Assembly (NCBI RefSeq): GCF_019646055.1
Contig: NZ_JAESFE010000001.1
Coordinates: 310,001-374,000, forward strand
Direction: 5' to 3'
Origin: Sodalis sp. CWE
Lineage (GTDB): Bacteria; Pseudomonadota; Gammaproteobacteria; Enterobacterales; Enterobacteriaceae
DNA: 64,000 nucleotides
Under the pieces are notes generated by a model. The model worked only from the letters and a program-made list of their open reading frames with translations, was not told where the DNA came from and did not search any database. Positions 52,998-62,890 of the stretch are shown here, piece after piece (the first letter of the stretch is position 1; each line of letters opens with the position of its first letter). Made by a program: the position numbers and the translations under genes.

Positions 52998-54290
52998 TTA
53001 TAAAAGAAAATGTGACGGCAAATCTAGACACTCAACAATTGCTTCAATAAGCTTAGTAAGCTCTGATGACGAAATAATATAAGGAGGCATCAAATAAATT
53101 AACCTACCAAAAGGACGAATCCAGACACCATGATCAACAAACCAGCGCTGTAACGTTGCCATATTCACTGGGTGTGTTGTTTCTACTACTCCTATAGCAC
53201 CCAGAACTCGTACATCAATTACTCTTGGATGATTAATTAATGGTAATAATCCAGATTTAAGCTGATTCGCAATTGCTGCCACGCAGGATTTCCATTGTTC
53301 ATCTTCTAGTAATGAGATGCTGGCATTAGCAGCAGCACAAGCTAATGGATTAGCCATAAATGTAGGACCGTGCATAAAACAGCCAGCATCACTATTACTT
53401 ATGGTATCTGCTACGTGGCGACATGTTAGTGTCGCTGAAAGTGTCAAAACACCGCCAGTTAAAGCTTTTCCAACACAAAGAATATCTGGGGAAATGCCGG
53501 CATGATTGCATCCAAACCATTCACCGGTTCGACCAAACCCTGTAGCAATTTCATCAGCAATTAATAGTATTCCATACTTGTTAGATAAATCTCGAGCTAA
53601 GCGCAAATATTCGGGATGGTAGAATCTCATTCCACCTGTTCCTTGCACAATTGGTTCCAAAACTATTGCTGCTAATTTGTAATGATAAGCTTCTAATAGT
53701 GCGATTAACGGAACACCATCTTCCTCATTCCAAACATCATCAAAACGACATTTAGGAGGTTCAATAAATTTATGTGGTGCCAAATAGCCACGGTACAATC
53801 TATGCATAGAACTGTAAGGATCACATATCGACATTGCACCAAAAGTATCGCCATGATATCCTTTTCGTAATGCTAAAAATTCATATCGAGGTTCTTTACG
53901 GCCTTGCCAATATTGTAGGGCCATTTTTATTGCTACCTCTACTGCTACAGAGCCAGAGTCCGCTAAAAAAACACAATCCAAACCTTCTGGAGTTAAAGAA
54001 ATTAATCGACGACACAAAGCTACTGCAGGCGAATGAGTAATACCACCAAACATCACATGTGGCATACGAGCAATTTGTTCGTTCATTGCTTGATTAATTA
54101 CAGGATGATTATATCCATGAACAGCTGCCCACCAAGAGGACATTCCATCTACTAAGCGACGACCATCCTTAAGGATTAATTCACAACGATCAGCAGAGGT
54201 TACCCAGTAAGTTGGAAGAGGTTTAGTCATAGAAGTATAAGGATGCCAAATATGACGCTGATCAAAGGAAAGGTCATCGACTTGTATCAT
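52998..54290 (-). CDS. bioA: Adenosylmethionine-8-amino-7-oxononanoate aminotransferase
   Basis: Converts KAPA to DAPA using SAM as amino donor. 430 aa against 429. PLP fold type I: WHPYTSM at the N-terminus, GMSSWWAAVHGYNHP, RKGYHGDTFG, IADEIATGFGRTG and PLP Lys in CVGKALTGG. Strong SD AAGGAGG. Divergent from bioBFCD, as in E. coli. Confidence 0.98.
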   Translation of the reverse strand: MIQVDDLSFDQRHIWHPYTSMTKPLPTYWVTSADRCELILKDGRRLVDGMSSWWAAVHGYNHPVINQAMNEQIARMPHVMFGGITHSPAVALCRRLISLTPEGLDCVFLADSGSVAVEVAIKMALQYWQGRKEPRYEFLALRKGYHGDTFGAMSICDPYSSMHRLYRGYLAPHKFIEPPKCRFDDVWNEEDGVPLIALLEAYHYKLAAIVLEPIVQGTGGMRFYHPEYLRLARDLSNKYGILLIADEIATGFGRTGEWFGCNHAGISPDILCVGKALTGGVLTLSATLTCRHVADTISNSDAGCFMHGPTFMANPLACAAANASISLLEDEQWKSCVAAIANQLKSGLLPLINHPRVIDVRVLGAIGVVETTHPVNMATLQRWFVDHGVWIRPFGRLIYLMPPYIISSSELTKLIEAIVECLDLPSHFLL

Positions 54291-54332
54291 TAAATTTCCT
54301 CCTTACTAACAAATCAAATTTTAATAGCTTCG

Positions 54333-54363
54333 TTGACATTTTAATACTTACCTGTAGTATACT
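54333..54363 (+). promoter_or_regulatory. Possible bioB promoter in the bioA-bioB divergent region
   Basis: A consensus TTGACA (54333-54338) is followed by TAGTAT (spacer 16) or TATACT (spacer 19). I could not find the E. coli BirA operator arms (TTGTAAACC and GGTTTACAA). Confidence 0.35.
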
Positions 54364-54398
54364 GAAAGTGTTTAAAACCATACTTTGGACGGATTAAC

Positions 54399-55430
54399 AT
54401 GTCAACATCTCAACGCTGGACACTATCACAAGCAGAAAATCTATTTAATAAACCTTTTTTTGAGTTGTTATTTGAAGCGCAGCAAGTACATCGTCAGTAT
54501 TTTATACCAGGCGAGGTACAAGTTAGCACGTTGCTGTCTATTAAAACAGGCGCTTGTCCTGAAGATTGCAAATATTGTTCACAAAGTATTCGATATACTA
54601 CTAACATAGAAAATGAACGTTTAATGCAGGTAAGAAGAGTTCTTGATGCTGCTCGAAAAGCCAAAGAGGCTGGCTCAACACGATTCTGCATGGGAGCAGC
54701 TTGGGGGCGTCCACTTGATCGCGATATGCCGCTATTAGAAAAAATGATTAGTGGCGTTAAAGAAATGGGACTTGAAACTTGTATGACGCTTGGCAAACTC
54801 AGCGCAAAACAAGCTCAACGGTTAGCAGATGCAGGACTGGATTTTTATAACCATAATTTGGACACTTCACCAGAGTTTTATTCAAGCGTTATTACAACTC
54901 GTAGTTACCAAGATCGACTTGAAACTTTAAAAGAAGTGCGAAAAGCTGGCATTAAAGTATGTTCCGGAGGAATAATTGGCTTAGGAGAGAAAGTTCGTGA
55001 TCGTGCAAATCTTATTGTTCAGTTAGCTAATTTGCCAACGCCACCAGAAAGTGTACCAATCAATATGTTAGTTAAGATAAAAGGAACGCCTCTAGCTGAT
55101 AACAACGATGTGGATCCATTTGAATTTATTCGCACTATCGCTGTAGCACGTATTATGATGCCATATTCATATGTACGTTTATCTGCTGGACGAGAATATA
55201 TGAATGAACAAACCCAAGCATTGTGTTTCATGGCTGGAGCCAACTCTGTATTTTATGGCTGTAAACTTCTTACAACTTCTAATCCAAAAGAGGAAATAGA
55301 CCAAGCGCTTTTTCGCAAACTAGATATTAAAGTCATGCGTCGTCGTATTACGACTCATGATGATGAAGAACAGATAAATAAAAAATTTCTTACAGAAGAT
55401 ACACCACAATATTACAATGCAGCCTCTTGA
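54399..55430 (+). CDS. bioB: Biotin synthase
   Basis: Radical SAM enzyme that inserts sulfur into dethiobiotin. 343 aa against 346. Radical [14 protein letters not shown] (about 53-60); [2Fe-2S] ligands follow in [15 protein letters not shown] and the Arg ligand in YVRLSAGR. First gene of bioBFCD; its 3' end overlaps bioF by 14 nt. Flavodoxin (fldA, 50196) is the family's electron donor. Confidence 0.98.
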   Translation: MSTSQRWTLSQAENLFNKPFFELLFEAQQVHRQYFIPGEVQVSTLLSIKTGACPEDCKYCSQSIRYTTNIENERLMQVRRVLDAARKAKEAGSTRFCMGAAWGRPLDRDMPLLEKMISGVKEMGLETCMTLGKLSAKQAQRLADAGLDFYNHNLDTSPEFYSSVITTRSYQDRLETLKEVRKAGIKVCSGGIIGLGEKVRDRANLIVQLANLPTPPESVPINMLVKIKGTPLADNNDVDPFEFIRTIAVARIMMPYSYVRLSAGREYMNEQTQALCFMAGANSVFYGCKLLTTSNPKEEIDQALFRKLDIKVMRRRITTHDDEEQINKKFLTEDTPQYYNAAS

Positions 55431-56598
55431 AATAAGAAACTCTGTTGGATGGGAATCGCGTATTAACAATGCATTAACACAGCGACGTTGTACATGGTCT
55501 TATCGTGAACGCGTACCAGTGAAGGGTGGAAATAATCGACTTATTCAATACGAAAATAGATGTTATATAAATTTTTCTAGTAACGATTATCTAGGTTTAG
55601 CTTATCATCCTAAAGTGATCAAAGCTTGGCAGGATTATGCTTCACTTGAAGGAGTTGGAGCAGGAGGATCTGGCCATGTAATTGGATACAGTTCACATCA
55701 TCAACAATTAGAAAAATGGTTAGCTAATTGGTTAGGCTTTCCTCGTGCATTGCTTTTTACTTCTGGTTTTGCTGCTAATTACTCTTTAATTAGAACATTA
55801 GTAGCTTCCGGCGATCATATTTTAGCGGATCGTTTGAGCCATGCTTCATTATTAGAAGCAGCCATATACTCTCCAGCAACGTTATTGCGATTTGCACATA
55901 ATAATCCAAATTCTCTGAAACGTTTGTTGCATCGTAGTTGCAATGGGAATCGTCTTATTGTAACAGAAGGGGTATTTAGTATGAACGGCGATGTGGCACC
56001 ATTAGAAGAATTAAAAAAAGTTATATGTGGTACTGGTAGTTGGTTAATGTTAGATGATGCTCATGGTATAGGAGTTATTGGTGAAGAGGGACGCGGTTGC
56101 TCTTGGGAGAAAAAAAATCAGCCAGATCTCTTGGTTGTTTCTTTTGGAAAAGCGGTAGGAGTTAGTGGTGCAGCTGTTTTATGTACTGAACAAGTGGCTG
56201 AATATTTATTGCAATTTGCACGTCATTTAATTTACAGTACGGCGTTGCCCCCTGCACAAATAGCAGCTATTCATGTTGCTTTAAACATCGTACGACATGA
56301 AGATTCTTTACGTCAACGCCTTTTAGAAAATATTGCATACTTTCGAAAAGGTATTGAAAATTACGGATTTATGCTTTCCTCTTCAAAAACCGCTATACAA
56401 CCACTGATAATTGGTGATAATTTACGTACGTTGCAATTAGCACATCGTTTACGTGAGCGAGGTATATGGTTAACAGCGATGCGTCCACCTACTGTTCCGC
56501 CAGGTAATGCACAGCTTCGTATTACGCTTACTGCAACCCATCTAGCTGAAGATATCAATATGTTGTTAGAAGCATTGTCTAATGAACGAAAGGGTTAA
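55417..56598 (+). CDS. bioF: 8-amino-7-oxononanoate synthase
   Basis: Condenses pimeloyl-ACP with alanine to KAPA. 393 aa against 384; the ATG inside the bioB end gives about 9 extra N-terminal residues, and no nearer start is in frame. [36 protein letters not shown] and the PLP Lys in [12 protein letters not shown]. Translationally coupled to bioB by overlap. Confidence 0.97.
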   Translation: MQPLEIRNSVGWESRINNALTQRRCTWSYRERVPVKGGNNRLIQYENRCYINFSSNDYLGLAYHPKVIKAWQDYASLEGVGAGGSGHVIGYSSHHQQLEKWLANWLGFPRALLFTSGFAANYSLIRTLVASGDHILADRLSHASLLEAAIYSPATLLRFAHNNPNSLKRLLHRSCNGNRLIVTEGVFSMNGDVAPLEELKKVICGTGSWLMLDDAHGIGVIGEEGRGCSWEKKNQPDLLVVSFGKAVGVSGAAVLCTEQVAEYLLQFARHLIYSTALPPAQIAAIHVALNIVRHEDSLRQRLLENIAYFRKGIENYGFMLSSSKTAIQPLIIGDNLRTLQLAHRLRERGIWLTAMRPPTVPPGNAQLRITLTATHLAEDINMLLEALSNERKG

Positions 56599-56606
56599 CT
56601 TAACAT

Positions 56607-57371
56607 ATGTCAATTGACGATCATAAATCCGGTATCGCCCTTTGTTTTAGTCGTGCTGCGTCGCAATATGATCGTTATTCTTCTTTTCAGCGGACTTGTG
56701 GGAAAAAGCTTTGTGATTTGGTAGGAACAATTAAAGGAAAATGGGTTCTTGATGCAGGTTGCGGAACCGGATGTTTTAGTCAATTCTGGAAGAATCAAGG
56801 AAATAAGGTAATTAGTCTTGATTTAGCAGGTGCTATGTTGGATATCGCTCAAAGACGAAAAGCTGCGAAGGCTTATATAATAGGAGATATTGAACAATTA
56901 CCGCTAGCAACGGCGTCAGTTGACGTTATTTATAGTAATTTAGCAGTGCAATGGTGCAATAATTTACCGAATGCATTAGCAGAAATGTACCGTGTATTGC
57001 GACAGGACGGCATTTTAGCTTTTTCTACTTTAGCACAGGGTTCATTGAAAGAATTAGCACATATTTGGAAAAAAGTAGACAACAGAATACACATAAATCA
57101 GTTTTTACCACATAACGTTATTGTTAAGGCGATAATCCCATATCGTCATCGAATAGTAACCGAATTACACATTTTGCATTATGAAAAGATAACAGATCTG
57201 TTACGAGGTATTAAAGGAGTAGGAGCTAGTTATCTTCATGCAGGTCGGAATCCTGGACTTACTACTCGAAGTCATTTGCAAGCTTTGGAAACAATTTGGC
57301 AAAACCAGTCAGTCGATCTTCGTTTAATGAGTTATTATGTTGTTTACGGAGTAATTTATCGTGATAAGTAG
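56607..57371 (+). CDS. bioC: Malonyl-ACP O-methyltransferase
   Basis: Methylates malonyl-ACP to open the pimelate part of biotin synthesis. 254 aa against 251. SAM-binding VLDAGCGTGCFS (about 49-60), GDIEQLPLATASVDVIYSNLAVQW motif region, AEMYRVLRQDG, ending as E. coli does with MSYYVVYGV. 8 nt after bioF. The matching esterase bioH is not in the window. Confidence 0.96.
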   Translation: MSIDDHKSGIALCFSRAASQYDRYSSFQRTCGKKLCDLVGTIKGKWVLDAGCGTGCFSQFWKNQGNKVISLDLAGAMLDIAQRRKAAKAYIIGDIEQLPLATASVDVIYSNLAVQWCNNLPNALAEMYRVLRQDGILAFSTLAQGSLKELAHIWKKVDNRIHINQFLPHNVIVKAIIPYRHRIVTELHILHYEKITDLLRGIKGVGASYLHAGRNPGLTTRSHLQALETIWQNQSVDLRLMSYYVVYGVIYRDK

Positions 57372-57382
57372 CAAAATTTATT

Positions 57383-58057
57383 TTGGTTAAACGTTTCTTT
57401 ATAACAGGCACCGATACTAATATTGGTAAAACTGTGGCAGCTTGCGCTTTGTTGCAGTCTGCGGTTAAGCGTGGTCACCGTGCTGTAGGTTATAAACCTG
57501 TAGCATCAGGATGTAGTTTAACTCAATACGGAACAGTAAGTCACGACGCATTAGCGTTAATGTCTAGCGGAAATGTAGCAATTAATTATCATCAGATTAA
57601 TCCTTTTGCTTTTATTATGCCGACCTCTCCGCATGTTGCAAGTCGATACACAGGACGCGTTATTGAAAAAACAACATTATCTTCTGGACTACGAAAACTA
57701 GAAAATAGTGCAGATTGGATCATAATCGAGGGTGCAGGCGGCTGGTTTACTCCATTAGGAGTAAAATTTACTTATGCCGATTGGGTACTCTCTGAGCAAC
57801 TCCCAGTAATTATGGTAGTTGGAATAAAGCTCGGTTGTATCAACCATGCATTGCTTACTGCATTAGCAATTCAACAAGCACATTTACTATTAGTAGGATG
57901 GATTGCTAATAACCTTAAGCCGATGATGCATTATTGTAAAGACTACATTGCAACATTACAGGATAAAATAAATGCCCCATTACTAGGAGTAATTCCTTGG
58001 TTAGATTCCGCAGAAAAAAAACATTTAGCCTGTTATATTGATTTTTCGTTACTGTAA
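57383..58057 (+). CDS. bioD: Dethiobiotin synthetase
   Basis: Closes the ureido ring: DAPA + CO2 + ATP to dethiobiotin. 224 aa against 225. P-loop TGTDTNIGKT (about 8-17), KPVASG, EGAGGWFTPLG, GCINHALLT. The start must be TTG at 57383 because MVKRFFITGTD aligns with E. coli MSKRYFVTGTD and no ATG is near. A TTACAT-CTAAA-ATGTAA hairpin (58060-58076) just after the stop may end the operon. Confidence 0.96.
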   Translation: MVKRFFITGTDTNIGKTVAACALLQSAVKRGHRAVGYKPVASGCSLTQYGTVSHDALALMSSGNVAINYHQINPFAFIMPTSPHVASRYTGRVIEKTTLSSGLRKLENSADWIIIEGAGGWFTPLGVKFTYADWVLSEQLPVIMVVGIKLGCINHALLTALAIQQAHLLLVGWIANNLKPMMHYCKDYIATLQDKINAPLLGVIPWLDSAEKKHLACYIDFSLL

Positions 58058-58059
58058 CA

Positions 58060-58076
58060 TTACATCTAAAATGTAA
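58060..58076 (+). terminator. Hairpin after bioD, possible operon end
   Basis: TTACAT, 5-nt loop, ATGTAA, 2 nt past the stop codon; weak A/T stem without a T tract. Confidence 0.3.
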
Positions 58077-58454
58077 ACTATTGAAATATAGTTATTGATT
58101 ATTTATAACCATAGTCGATATATTGCATGTATAGATAAAAATTGTCCGCTTCAATAATCGAACAGTGTAACATATTTTTAATCCTTAATAAGGATGATTT
58201 TTTAACAAAACAATTAAATGAATATAGTTAATTTTTTTATTAATTATCTGTATAAAAGGCTATTTAAAAAAAGTTTAAAACTTAGATTTTTTATTAGTTG
58301 TATTCATACGTAATAACTATTATGTTTAGACATAATATCTAGATTGTATTATTTTTAATTCAAAAAAAATAATTTCACATATAACCTCAATATTATGTAT
58401 TTTTTTATTGTTAATCATAATGTTGCTTGTTAATTAAAGCAACGTTATCTAAAG
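58077..58454. other. Gap between bioD and dut
   Basis: No gene. Joins E. coli 17-min (bio) and 82-min (dut) blocks. ATCCTT-AAT-AAGGAT dyad at 58181-58195. Confidence 0.55.
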
Positions 58455-58913
58455 TTATTGATGTCCAGAATGACCAAATCCTCCTTTATTACGTTTACTT
58501 TTACGAAAAATTTTTACTAAATTAAATTCTACTTGTACAATAGGAACAAAGATCATTTGTGCAATGCGCTCACCGGGTTCTATGATATAAAGTTTAGAAC
58601 TTCTATTCCATATAGGAATAATTAATGGCCCTTGATAATCCGAGTCAATCAGTCCAAGTGAATTACTAAGTACAATACCATATTTGTGACCTAAGCCAGA
58701 GCGCGGTAAAAGTATTGCTGCTAAACTTACATTATCAATATGGATGGCTATTCCTGTCGAAATTAAACAAGTTTTTCCTGATGCCAAGAGAATATGATCG
58801 TCAATGCAAGCACGTAAATCTAATCCAGCAGACCCTTCAGTAATGTAAGTTGGGAATGGGAACTGATTACCAATACGATAATCCAAAATCTGGATATTTA
58901 TTTTTTGCATCAT
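58455..58913 (-). CDS. dut: dUTPase
   Basis: Hydrolyses dUTP, keeping uracil out of DNA and supplying dUMP for dTMP. 152 aa against 151. All five dUTPase motifs: [40 protein letters not shown] and C-terminal [10 protein letters not shown]. In E. coli it neighbours coaBC, which is not found in the adjacent gap. Confidence 0.98.
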   Translation of the reverse strand: MMQKINIQILDYRIGNQFPFPTYITEGSAGLDLRACIDDHILLASGKTCLISTGIAIHIDNVSLAAILLPRSGLGHKYGIVLSNSLGLIDSDYQGPLIIPIWNRSSKLYIIEPGERIAQMIFVPIVQVEFNLVKIFRKSKRNKGGFGHSGHQ

Positions 58914-59583
58914 AATAAATAATTAAATCTTCAGCAGAGTCAATTTTTAATTAATGAAAATGATTTTTGTTTGTTTGTCCTTCTTATAAAGCAAAATTTT
59001 TCGACTTATTAAAAATAAATATAGTTTTTACTAGTTTAGATAGAGAAACTTTTTTTATAAAATGCATTAAATTAATTTATAATTTTTTATGTTGGTTGCT
59101 AAATTGATTTTTATAGCATTAGCAAACCTTTTTTTCAAAAAAAATTAATTACTGAAAATAATAAAGTTATTTAGAATATTTTCCGTTATAATCATAATTA
59201 ACTAATGAATATTAAAATAATTATGAGTACTTTTCAAAAAATTTTTGGACGATACTGATAATAGTTAAAGGTAGTGAATAATTTTATAATATCTTCTTCT
59301 TAAGAAGAAGATAGCATTCAATAAATAAAAATATGGTAATAAAGTGCTTTTTACTTGTTTTGTACAGCTATCTCGTTTTTACGTTTTGATATATGAAATA
59401 ATCTTTTAAAGAAGATCAATTGTTTTCCATTGCAAAAAAAGTAATAATATGTTGTAGATCTATTCTAGTTTTAGAAAAATTTACTTGAAAAAGAAGACAT
59501 TAAATTTCGAAAACTTTTTAGATTAAAAACTGTTTTTTTATAAAATTAAAGAAATCCAAATACACTAGAATTAAAGTTTGAAC
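58914..59583. other. Gap between dut and rpmB; coaBC and radC slots empty
   Basis: No coaBC or radC remnant recognised. Holds the longest loopless palindrome (59291-59312) and a near-family 13-mer at 59404. The rpmBG promoter should be here but I cannot pick it out. Confidence 0.55.
59291..59312. repeat. 22-bp perfect palindrome
   Basis: ATCTTCTTCTT followed directly by AAGAAGAAGAT, no loop. It contains three TTC/GAA steps on each arm; about 270 nt upstream of rpmB. Confidence 0.6.
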
Positions 59584-59838
59584 ATGTCCAAAATTTGCCA
59601 AATTACCGGAAAGCGTCCAGTTAGTGGTAACAACCGTTCACATGCAATGAATGCAACAAAGCGTCGGTTTCTGCCTAATTTACATTATCATCGCTTTTGG
59701 ATTGATAATAAAAACCGTTTTGTTAAACTACGTGTATCTGCTAAAGGTATTCGTATAATTGATAAAAAAGGTATCGAAACAGTTTTCGATAATCTTATTT
59801 CAAAAAGAAACAAACATAGTAATAATAAAAAAGTTTGA
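59584..59838 (+). CDS. rpmB: 50S ribosomal protein L28
   Basis: 84 aa from the ATG at 59584 (E. coli 78). [28 protein letters not shown]-type N-terminus is nearly identical; the last ten residues (NKHSNNKKV) are a Lys/Asn-rich extension. A TTG two codons upstream is not needed. Followed 9 nt later by rpmG, as in E. coli. Confidence 0.98.
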   Translation: MSKICQITGKRPVSGNNRSHAMNATKRRFLPNLHYHRFWIDNKNRFVKLRVSAKGIRIIDKKGIETVFDNLISKRNKHSNNKKV

Positions 59839-59847
59839 GAAAAAAGT

Positions 59848-60015
59848 ATGGCAAAAAATGTTCGTGAAATAGTGAAACTTATTTCCTCTGCTGGTACCGG
59901 TCACTTTTATACTACTACAAAAAACAAACGTAATAGTGCATCAAAAATGCAACTTAAAAAGTTTGATCCGAAAATTCGTCAGCATGTAATATATAAAGAA
60001 ACTAAAGTTAAATGA
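59848..60015 (+). CDS. rpmG: 50S ribosomal protein L33
   Basis: 55 aa, as E. coli. [27 protein letters not shown] and the C-terminal [15 protein letters not shown] are conserved; zinc Cys are absent as in the E. coli type. Operon partner of rpmB. mutM and coaD, next in E. coli, are gone. Confidence 0.98.
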   Translation: MAKNVREIVKLISSAGTGHFYTTTKNKRNSASKMQLKKFDPKIRQHVIYKETKVK

Positions 60016-60023
60016 TCTTTTAA

Positions 60024-60067
60024 AAAGTTCTAAATTAAAGCTCTAATATAGAGAATTTGAGAACTTT
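60024..60067 (+). terminator. Two-part hairpin after rpmG
   Basis: AAAGTTCTAAATT pairs with AATTT-g-AGAACTTT (one bulged G), enclosing an inner CTCT/AGAG stem. It starts 8 nt past the stop and is followed by a T/A-rich run. It looks like a terminator or 3' stabiliser for rpmBG. Confidence 0.45.
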
Positions 60068-60277
60068 AAATTTTAATTTAAAAAAAGTGTTCTTTTTAAG
60101 AAATTAACATTCTCTCTACTGAGAATGAGTAAAAATTATTAATTTCAGTTGGTTAAAAATACATATACGTACATGGAAATTTAGTCTAAAAATTTTAGAA
60201 AACTAATTTCATCGTTCTTAAAATAAGAAGTCTTGACTTAATGAATACTATAGGGAAAATAAGTCAATAAGTTTTAA

Positions 60278-61534
60278 CTATAGTAAATGAGGTTTTAATA
60301 AGTTTAAGAGGTGGTTTGATGCGCCTTTATTTTGGTGAAGCACCTTTGCTGCGTGATATCCACGATGTAAACGATAATTTTTATCTGTTAGCAAAGCGGA
60401 AACTGAGCTAATTAAGGAGATTACATTAGTAATAGTAATTAAACCTCCGGATTTATTTAGTTTTCTGCAAATATCGTGAAAGTTTAAAGTATGAGGCCCC
60501 ATAAGGATCGGAATAGCATGTAGGGCCGCTTCTAGCGGGTTATGTCCTCCGTGTTTAACTAAAGTACCACCAATAAATGCTAAATCAGCAGTACCATATA
60601 GCAATATTAATTCTCCCATAGTGTCCACCATTACAACTTGTGTGGTACTGGATGGAGTTTTTCCACTACTGCGTAAGATATAATTAAATTTAGCCTTTAT
60701 TATTATTTTTAATACTTTCGAAAAACGTTCCGGATGTCTTGGAGCCAAAATTAACAATAAATTAGGAAACTTAGTTAGTAACTTGCGATATGCTTGCAAT
60801 AATATAATTTCTTCACCATCATGAGTATTTGTAGCAATCCATACTAATCTATGCGAAGCCCATTTTTTACGTAGAATAAGAGATTTAATCATTAAAGAAG
60901 AATTAACTGAAATATCAAATTTTAAGTTTCCGCTAATAACTAATTGGTTTTTTTGAAGACCTAATTGAAGAAAACGCAGTCCATCTTCTTTACTTTGAGC
61001 TGCGACAAATGTAATACATCGCATAATATCGGAGATAAAGTTTCTAAATTTTTTGTATCGATTGAAAGAACGAATAGATAGGCGAGCGTTAGCAATTATT
61101 AATGGAACTTTTCGAGAATGTAAAATTTTAATAAGGTTCGGCCATAGTTCTGTTTCCATAATGATTACTAGTTTTGGGTTTGTCTGATCAAGAAAGCGTT
61201 TCATTGAACCAGGGAGATCATAAGGAAGATATACATGATATATGTCTTTGCCGAAGATTTTCTGGACTCTTTCTGAACCAGAAGGTGTCATTGTAGTAAC
61301 AGTGATAGAAAGAAACGGATAATAACGACGAAGCATAAAAATTAAGGGGACAGCTGCCATTGTTTCACCAACCGAAACAGAATGTAGAACAATACCTCCA
61401 CGGCCAACCTTTCCATAACAAAAACCGTAACGTTCATTCCATCTTTGTCGGTAAATAGGTGCTTTCCTACTTTTCCACAAAAGTCGTACCCATATCAAAG
61501 GTTGAATTAAATATACTATTACACTATATATCAT
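60278..61534 (-). CDS. waaA: 3-deoxy-D-manno-octulosonic acid (Kdo) transferase
   Basis: Adds two Kdo residues to lipid IVA at the inner membrane. 418 aa against 425. N-terminal membrane anchor, YLIQPLIWVRLLW, HSVSVGETMAAVPL (catalytic Glu), TVTTMTPSGSERV, METELWPNL, and C-terminal GGHNPLEAALHAIP with GPHTLNF. A TTCTA-AAA-TAGAA dyad (61534-61546) ends on the A of the start codon. With lpxH and waaC it supports a Kdo2-lipid A based outer membrane. Confidence 0.97.
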   Translation of the reverse strand: MIYSVIVYLIQPLIWVRLLWKSRKAPIYRQRWNERYGFCYGKVGRGGIVLHSVSVGETMAAVPLIFMLRRYYPFLSITVTTMTPSGSERVQKIFGKDIYHVYLPYDLPGSMKRFLDQTNPKLVIIMETELWPNLIKILHSRKVPLIIANARLSIRSFNRYKKFRNFISDIMRCITFVAAQSKEDGLRFLQLGLQKNQLVISGNLKFDISVNSSLMIKSLILRKKWASHRLVWIATNTHDGEEIILLQAYRKLLTKFPNLLLILAPRHPERFSKVLKIIIKAKFNYILRSSGKTPSSTTQVVMVDTMGELILLYGTADLAFIGGTLVKHGGHNPLEAALHAIPILMGPHTLNFHDICRKLNKSGGLITITNVISLISSVSALLTDKNYRLHRGYHAAKVLHQNKGASNHLLNLLKPHLL

Positions 61535-61810
61535 TCTATTTTAGAAAAATTCTTTACTTTAACAATAAAGTTAAAAGATCAAATTTAAAAAATAATAAAC
61601 TGCTAGTTTTTGTATAAACTTGCAAATTTTGAACTAACAAACTAACTATTATTATTAATAAGTAAATCAAAATTAATAAATCTATATGCTAATCATTAAG
61701 TTTTTATTTATTTAATTTTAAATAAAAAAATATCTAATTTTTCTCTCTTGAGAAGAATCTAATAATTAGTTGCTAAAATAGCAACAATTAAAAATATGCT
61801 AGTTATTTTT

Positions 61811-61828
61811 GTTCTATTTAAATAGAAC
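61811..61828. repeat. 18-bp perfect palindrome
   Basis: GTTCTATTT/AAATAGAAC without a loop. Confidence 0.5.
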
Positions 61829-62336
61829 TTCAATTTCTGATTAGAATTCACGCTTTAATTCAGTTATTTTGTTACATAAAACTCTAAATTGATTAGGACT
61901 AAAAATTTTTTACTTATTCAATATGGAAATAACATTCCAGTTAAAAATTTCTTAAAAAGAAAAAATTGAAAACATTTTTATATTTATTGAGTATAATGGT
62001 TTATTTAGAAAAATTCGCAGAAAGTTTTTTTTGACATTTTTACTAAAAATTTTTAAATACTAAAAATAGTTATGCATGGCAATTTGGATTTTTCACTAAA
62101 AAAATAAAAGAATCATTAATTCGATTGAATAGATCAATATAATAAAAGACATTATTTCAAGAGATATTAATTTGAACCTTAATAACTAATCATTCCTCGT
62201 GAAATGATTCTCCTATAATCCAACTGTTTTAAAAACATTAAAATTTAAAAACTATTGATAATAAATGTTTTTTCTTAAATTAATTAACAAACTAAAAATA
62301 AATAACATGTAATATAGTTTTTGCAAAATTGGAATC

Positions 62337-62352
62337 TTCTTCTTTTGAAGAA
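62337..62352. repeat. Intergenic dyad
   Basis: TTCTTC-TTTT-GAAGAA, perfect 6-bp arms. Confidence 0.45.
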
Positions 62353-62492
62353 AACTATTTATGATGATAAATTGTTTCATTCATAATAATGAATACTTTT
62401 TGATAAAATCAAGGAACTTTTATTTTAAAAACTAGGGGAGTTTTGTAAACTAGGCAAAACTATGACTGGCTAGTGCTGATAATAAAAAGCAT

Positions 62493-62509
62493 CTTTCTTC
62501 TTAAGAAAG
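62493..62509. repeat. Intergenic dyad, same arms as at 32013
   Basis: CTTTCTT-CTT-AAGAAAG. Confidence 0.5.
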
Positions 62510-62890
62510 AAGAAGAATATGGGTATTAGTTTAAATAATTTAGAAAAATGCATTAGCAATGGTAAATATTTACATTAATTAAGTTGACAAGTAGCGTTGT
62601 CAAAAAGTTGATGAAAATAAAAGAAGATCTCTAGAGTTTTCTAAAAAAAATCAAGAGAATACTGCTATATCCAATAGATATATTTCAAATAATTTTAGTT
62701 TAAATTACAAAAAACTATATTAACAACATTTTTATTAATTTTTGTTCATAGTTTGGCGTTTATCTAACTTGAAACTTTTCTGCAATTCAAAAAAGTTGTC
62801 CTCATAAATCAACCGTAACGCACTCTATCTGAGTTAGAATTTAATTAATTATTCAATAAATATGAAACCTTCTTCTAAAGAAATTCATTT

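Larger units (their letters stand above)
61535..62890. other. 1.36-kb gap between waaA and waaC
   Basis: The rest of the E. coli waa core cluster would lie here; no gene is recognisable. Several family dyads: near 61743, 61811-61828, 62337-62352, 62493-62509 and one just after waaC near 62870. Confidence 0.6.

Noticed and set aside
54385-54609. Second plus-strand frame overlapping the bioB start
   Set aside because: Out-of-frame shadow of bioB; its residues are not homologous to any bio gene.
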